A DNA stretch of 10,229 nt from the NCBI GenBank assembly GCA_945883615.1, contig CAMCYB010000058.1, positions 1-10,229 of the forward strand, written 5' to 3'. Positions 6,813-10,229 of this stretch are shown here, piece by piece. The stretch is from Bordetella parapertussis. GTDB taxonomy: Bacteria > Pseudomonadota > Gammaproteobacteria > Burkholderiales > Burkholderiaceae_B. The position numbers and the translations under genes were made by a program. Position 1 is the first letter of the stretch; every line of letters begins with the position of its first letter. Under the pieces are notes generated by a model, which did not search any database, had not been told where the DNA came from, and saw nothing but the letters and a program-made list of their open reading frames with translations.

Positions 6813-8083
6813 TGTTTGAGAAACCTAGAAGTGGGTAACCATAATGTGATGAGCCAGCAAATCAGCAACATCAACGCAGACCCGGTCAATGCTAGCTCAA
6901 GGCCGCCCCATTGATAAAGCAGACCAGATAGCAATGTGCCCATGAATCGACCTGCTGCGTTAGCGGCATAATAAAAACCGACATCTTCTGCTGCTTTTTC
7001 TGACCCGGCATAAGCCAGAATCAAGTAAGAGTGAACGGATGAGTTCACGGCAAACGCAAAACCGAATAACCCAAGCCCAGCGACCACCACCCACTGAAGG
7101 TGGTTGACATCGAGCTTCACCAACACGGCCAACACGACCGTGATAATCACCAAAATTAATGACCAAAGTCTTGCAGCGGGCACTTCATGGCTTAGGCCAT
7201 CAACACTACGTTTAACCAGCGAGGGTGCAAAAGCTTGAACAAGGCCATAGCCAATCGTCCATGCTGCCAAAAAACCGCCAACCATGGTGAAGGTCCAACC
7301 AGAGGCGTACAAAAAAACGGGTACGCCGACAACAAACCAAACATCTCTGGCACCAAACAAAAAAACTCTGGCTGCCGCTAAAAGATTGATGGCCTTGTTT
7401 TTTGCAAACAGCTCTTTAGCAGATTTTGATGCTTTGCTTTTACCCATCATGGGTGGCAGTGACCACACAACGCAGACCAGTATCAAAGCCAGTAACCCGG
7501 CCATTGACCAAAGCGCATAACGGAACCCAAGCTGCTCGAGCAAAATACCACCAATGAAAAAACCGATGCCTTTCATGGCATTTTTACTACCCGTAAACAA
7601 GGCAACCCACTTAAATAGTTGCCCTGATGCCTCGCCTGCTGTGATTTTTATAGCAGACTTACTCGCCGTTTTCGTCAGGTCTTTCGCCACACCGCAAACA
7701 CCTTGTGCCAGCACCACCCACGCCACAGAAAGCGTGACGGCCCAGTCGGGTGACAGAGCTGATAACAGCAGAAACCCAATGATCTGTGTTGAGAGCCCGA
7801 CAACCAACATTCGGGCAATGCCAAAGCGCGTTGCGAGCCAACCCCCGATTAAGTTGGCTAGTATGCCAGCGGCCTCATAGAGTAAAAACAAAAAGGCCAA
7901 AGTAAACGGCGAATACCCCAAACGAAAAAAATGAAGCAACACCAACATGCGCAATGCGCCATCAGTCAACGTAAAGCCCCAATAAGCTGAGGTCACAATG
8001 TAATAATGACGCGCAGCATGCGGGTCACGTTGCACCGGTTTCGAGGGGTTTAGTTGCGTTTGATCGTCTGAAAGCTGAGGCAA
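6809..8083 (-). CDS. arsJ: ArsJ, organoarsenical (1-arseno-3-phosphoglycerate) efflux MFS transporter
   Basis: A 424-residue MFS protein of the ArsJ family. It shows YWGFTLTDGALRMLVLLHF (34-52), GVAKDLTKTASKSAIK (131-146), FTGSKNAMKGIGFF (163-176), FLFGARDVWFVVGVPVFLY (241-259) and EDVGFYYAANAAGRF (366-380), blocks that separate ArsJ from general MFS carriers. ArsJ exports 1-arseno-3-phosphoglycerate, the unstable product made when GAPDH uses arsenate in place of phosphate; the compound then hydrolyses outside, removing arsenate from the cell. The partner GAPDH gene lies 52 bp upstream on the same strand, confirming the call. The listed start is a TTG, the only standard start before an in-frame stop at 8125-8123. 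GTG at residue 17 is an alternative, closer to the usual family start, since residues 1-25 are poorly conserved. Neither has a good ribosome site. Confidence 0.92.
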   Translation of the reverse strand: MPQLSDDQTQLNPSKPVQRDPHAARHYYIVTSAYWGFTLTDGALRMLVLLHFFRLGYSPFTLAFLFLLYEAAGILANLIGGWLATRFGIARMLVVGLSTQIIGFLLLSALSPDWAVTLSVAWVVLAQGVCGVAKDLTKTASKSAIKITAGEASGQLFKWVALFTGSKNAMKGIGFFIGGILLEQLGFRYALWSMAGLLALILVCVVWSLPPMMGKSKASKSAKELFAKNKAINLLAAARVFLFGARDVWFVVGVPVFLYASGWTFTMVGGFLAAWTIGYGLVQAFAPSLVKRSVDGLSHEVPAARLWSLILVIITVVLAVLVKLDVNHLQWVVVAGLGLFGFAFAVNSSVHSYLILAYAGSEKAAEDVGFYYAANAAGRFMGTLLSGLLYQWGGLELALTGSALMLLICWLITLWLPTSRFLKH

Positions 8084-8135
8084 AGTAGAGGGTTCTTTAA
8101 ACGTGATGTTTACAGGGTGAAATCAATGCGTTGAA

Positions 8136-9179
8136 TTAAATACCTGCGTGTTCCATGTAGCAAGCCAAATCAACCATTCTGCAGGAATAACCCATTTCAT
8201 TGTCATACCACGCATAAACCTTGAGCATGGTTCCATCTGTAACCATCGTAGAAAGCGCATCGAAAATAGCGCTTCGGGTATCGCCAGCGTAATCGGCACT
8301 GACTAAAGGACGGGTTTCGTAACCCAAAATACCCGCTAAATTGCCCTGTGCTGCCACTTGAAAAAGCGCATTCACCTCATCAACTGAGGTTTCACGCTTC
8401 ATTTCGAAGACGCAATCAGTGAGTGATGCGTTCAAGATCGGAGCCCGAACCGCATGGCCGTTGAGCTTACCTTTGAGTTCGGGGTAAATCAATGCAATGG
8501 CAGTTGCACTACCGGTCGTGGTGGGCGCAAGACTTTGCATCGCGCTTCGTGCTCGGCGAAGGTCTTTATGGGGGGCATCAACGATTAGGTTCGTATTGGT
8601 CGGCGCGTGAATCGTTGTGATTTGACCGTGACGTATGCCAATTGCCTCATGCACTACCTTGACAACAGGTGCCAAGCAGTTTGTGGTGCAAGAAGCTGCT
8701 GTCACGATATGATTTTCGGCTGGGTTATAGAGGTGTTCATTGACCCCCACAACAATATTGAGTATGTTGCCGACTTTAACCGGGGCTGCCACGATTACTC
8801 GCTTGGCACCTCGATCGAGATGCCCTTGAATAGCCTCAGGCGTGAGAAATTTACCCGTACATTCCAAAACGAGTTCAACACCCAGCTCACCCCAAGGAAT
8901 ATCTGCTGGCGAAGCGTGTGAAGAAAAACTAAGGCTTTTGCCATCGATCTGAATCGCCTCTTCGCCAACCGCTTCAATTGAAGACCGCCATTGACCTTGA
9001 ATGGTATCAAACGTCAGTAAATGCGCCGTTGCTGCTGCACCACCCTTAAGTTCGTTAAGGTGAACAACATCGAGGCGATTATTTTTTCTGGGATCATCTT
9101 GTTGCCTTAAAGTGGCACCAAAAGCAGCCCGCAGTGCCAGACGACCAATGCGGCCCATTCCATTGATACCCACTTTCAT
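8136..9179 (-). CDS. ArsJ-associated glyceraldehyde-3-phosphate dehydrogenase
   Basis: A full-length 347-residue GAPDH. It has the Rossmann motif [15 protein letters not shown] (3-17), the active site [11 protein letters not shown] (161-171, catalytic Cys164), the activating His191 in [20 protein letters not shown] (219-228) and [15 protein letters not shown] (324-338). The residue at the usual NAD-adenosine Asp position is Glu43 (HLNELKGG), as in the ArsJ-linked subgroup. In the arsenate pathway it oxidises glyceraldehyde 3-phosphate with arsenate to 1-arseno-3-phosphoglycerate, which ArsJ exports. The ATG is supported by AGGA eight bases upstream. It is the first gene of a two-gene unit with arsJ and is preceded by a PhoB-box-like site. 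It is more likely an accessory paralogue than the housekeeping enzyme, judging by its location and its HAPTNTN and NELKGG variants. Confidence 0.93.
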   Translation of the reverse strand: MKVGINGMGRIGRLALRAAFGATLRQQDDPRKNNRLDVVHLNELKGGAAATAHLLTFDTIQGQWRSSIEAVGEEAIQIDGKSLSFSSHASPADIPWGELGVELVLECTGKFLTPEAIQGHLDRGAKRVIVAAPVKVGNILNIVVGVNEHLYNPAENHIVTAASCTTNCLAPVVKVVHEAIGIRHGQITTIHAPTNTNLIVDAPHKDLRRARSAMQSLAPTTTGSATAIALIYPELKGKLNGHAVRAPILNASLTDCVFEMKRETSVDEVNALFQVAAQGNLAGILGYETRPLVSADYAGDTRSAIFDALSTMVTDGTMLKVYAWYDNEMGYSCRMVDLACYMEHAGI

Positions 9180-9234
9180 CTGGAAATTCCTATTAAGTGT
9201 ATGTTTTTATTGGTTTTTTTATAAATTAGGATTG

Positions 9235-9243
9235 ATTGTTACA
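9235..9243 (-). promoter_or_regulatory. Candidate extended -10 for the GAPDH-arsJ operon
   Basis: TGT followed by AACAAT (minus strand, -10 hexamer 9240-9235) starts ten bases after the second PhoB heptamer. An alternative pair is TTGTGT (9246-9241) with TATAAA (9223-9218), 17 bases apart. The hexamer also forms half of an inverted repeat, ATTGTT-acac-AACAAT (9235-9250), which could be a repressor site or chance. Confidence 0.45.
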
Positions 9244-9247
9244 CAAC

Positions 9248-9268
9248 AATGTGACAGAAAAATGACAT
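9248..9268 (-). promoter_or_regulatory. Candidate PhoB box upstream of the GAPDH-arsJ operon
   Basis: On the minus strand two heptamers, ATGTCAT (9268-9262) and CTGTCAC (9257-9251), are separated by TTTT and followed by ATT. The PhoB consensus is CTGTCAT, four A/T bases, CTGTCAC: only the first base of the first heptamer differs, the 11-bp repeat period is exact and the linker is A/T-only. The box lies about 70 bp before the GAPDH ATG and just after the stop of the truncated phosphoesterase. Ten bases separate it from an extended -10, the same distance as in the E. coli phoA promoter. It predicts activation by phosphate starvation. The motif is seen; binding is inferred. Confidence 0.75.
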
Positions 9269-9272
9269 GCCA

Positions 9273-10083
9273 TTAAAGGCTCGCTTTGAGTGCGGTCACC
9301 ATTTGTGGGCTTAAGTGAACCAATAACTCTGCGTTGTAGGAACCATGCACCGGAACAGGTTTCGAAGCTTTGCTCAAATCGACGTACTGTATGGTCGGAT
9401 CAATCGCTCTTGGATCATCACTCTGAACTCGTGTCGGATCCATACTCGGCACGGGTATTTTGCCCGCCCCACCGACTGTCATAAAGTTCGGGTAGTTTTG
9501 CCTCAACTCATTTTGAATAATCTGCTGCGTTGCAATGGCGTACTGTCGTGACGTGGCAGCAGGCGTACCCTCTTTAACAGCTGGGTCTACGTTTACTGTA
9601 ACAATTGAAACGGTATCATCACTATTGAGATAAAGCTCGAACGTACGAAACTGCTGAGGGAAATCGCGCAAAGAAGATGTTTTAACTTGCCAAAAACCAA
9701 GCTCTGGTTTGTCAGAATCAGCCGATGGAAAAGCCTTAATCGTGTTCACATGACGATGGCCAGCCAGCCACAAGAGCAGGTTCGGCGTGCTTTGAAGGGT
9801 TTTGACCAGATCGGCTAGGCTCACGGCGTTTTGATATTCGGGCTTGATGTTAGGCTCATTCCACCATTCCATCTCTGAACCAATGGGTACAACAGCAAGG
9901 GGAATGTGGGCTGCGATGATCATCAGTTGGTTGTTCGCCTGCCCTTTTTCTAATTCGTCTTTGAGCCAAGCCCAGCGTACCGCATCAAGATAGCCATGAC
10001 CATGAATATCGTTTGAGCCGTCATCTTCACGCTGAGTGTTATCAAGCACGATGACCTTGAGTGGGACTTCCTGCTTAGGGATA
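9273..10083 (-). pseudogene. Metallophosphoesterase (TIGR03768-like), C-terminal part, 5' end lost to the IS
   Basis: The frame runs from the IS junction at 10084/10083 as HIPKQEVPLKVIVLDNTQREDDGSNDIHGHG... to a TAA at 9275-9273, about 269 codons. Retained motifs are GSNDIHGHG, IIAAHIPLAV (44-53, counting from the GTG at 10049) and the GHRH of LAGHRHVN (97-100), both metal-binding elements of calcineurin-like phosphoesterases. The N-terminal half, with the expected signal peptide and the DxH, GDxxD and GNH(D/E) metal ligands, is missing; family members are around 500 residues. Upstream the frame continues open through IS sequence to a stop at 10145-10143 with no good start. Translation from the GTG at 10049 would give a protein without a complete metal site. 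It was probably an exported phosphoesterase, in line with phoX nearby. Family naming is from memory of the DDGSNDIHGHG signature. Confidence 0.8.
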
Positions 10084-10229
10084 TGAATCGCCCCGGGTTT
10101 TGAGGAGGCATTATTTTCTGAGAGAATATTGTCATGAAAAAATCAAATACCTTTTCCCCCGAAGTCCGTGAGCGTGCTGTGCGAATGGTGCAAGAACATC
10201 GGGATGAATACCCATCGCTTTGGGCAACC
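10084..10229 (+). mobile_element. IS3-family insertion sequence, 5' end (right copy, partial)
   Basis: This is the second copy of the IS end, identical to the reverse complement of 2-147 over all 146 bp. The terminal inverted repeat starts TGAATCGCCCCGGGTT at 10084, inside the metallophosphoesterase gene; the leader holds the orfA promoter region and the ATG is at 10134. The element reads rightwards out of the window, opposite to the left copy. The far end is outside, so no target duplication can be checked. Confidence 0.85.
10134..10229 (+). CDS. IS3-family transposase OrfA, N-terminal fragment (runs off the window)
   Basis: The 32 visible codons ([14 protein letters not shown]... to ...EYPSLWAT) are identical to those at the left end. 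They hold the start of the helix-turn-helix region. The ATG follows the IS end by 50 bp, a normal leader length for this family. Whether the complete element is active cannot be judged from this fragment. Confidence 0.85.
   Translation, partial: MKKSNTFSPEVRERAVRMVQEHRDEYPSLWAT

Noticed and set aside
8098..8112. TAAAC-gtgat-GTTTA hairpin between the GAPDH gene and arsJ
   Set aside because: Five AT-rich base pairs with no T-run; too weak for a terminator, at most a minor mRNA feature.
9950..10135. Minus-strand 61-codon frame starting in the IS leader
   Set aside because: It lies in a different frame from the phosphoesterase, crosses the IS junction and has no recognisable motif.

Overview
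The window looks like an accessory segment of a proteobacterial chromosome (gamma- or betaproteobacterium; GC in the 40s by eye). The evidence is a CbpA/DnaJ-type gene start, a DUF1993 protein, a Tat-dependent PhoX, the ArsJ/GAPDH arsenate pair and an IS3-type element. I cannot name a genus. No tRNA, rRNA or CRISPR array was found.

Both ends carry the same sequence in inverted orientation (2-147 and 10084-10229). This is the 5' end of one IS3-family element, including the first 32 codons of its orfA, with both copies reading out of the window. Each copy cuts a host gene at its terminal inverted repeat. On the left is a J-domain (CbpA-like) gene on the minus strand, of which only about 16 codons remain (148-194). 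On the right is a TIGR03768-like metallophosphoesterase on the minus strand that has lost its N-terminal half (9273-10083). The 9.9 kb between them is therefore bracketed by inverted IS copies: a possible composite or invertible unit, or at least a rearrangement and assembly breakpoint.

Layout from left to right: IS end; J-domain gene stub; AT-rich divergent region with short phased repeats (195-428); DUF1993 gene (+); a minus-strand two-gene unit of an unrecognised 476-aa protein with a transglutaminase/cysteine-protease-like Cys-His-Asn pattern followed by a DHA2-type MFS transporter; a divergent intergenic region (3825-4027); a plus-strand pair of PhoX alkaline phosphatase and DUF985/cupin_5 protein; then, convergent with it and overlapping by 4 bp, the minus-strand pair of glyceraldehyde-3-phosphate dehydrogenase and arsJ; the truncated metallophosphoesterase; and the right IS end.

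The main functional theme is phosphate and arsenate. GAPDH and ArsJ form the known arsenate-detoxification pair: the enzyme makes 1-arseno-3-phosphoglycerate and ArsJ exports it. A near-consensus PhoB box lies upstream of the GAPDH gene, with phoA-like spacing to an extended -10, and no arsR is visible. This suggests that arsenate resistance is switched on by phosphate starvation rather than, or as well as, by arsenic. PhoX and the broken phosphoesterase fit the same phosphorus setting. The second point of novelty is the 476-aa protein paired with an exporter.
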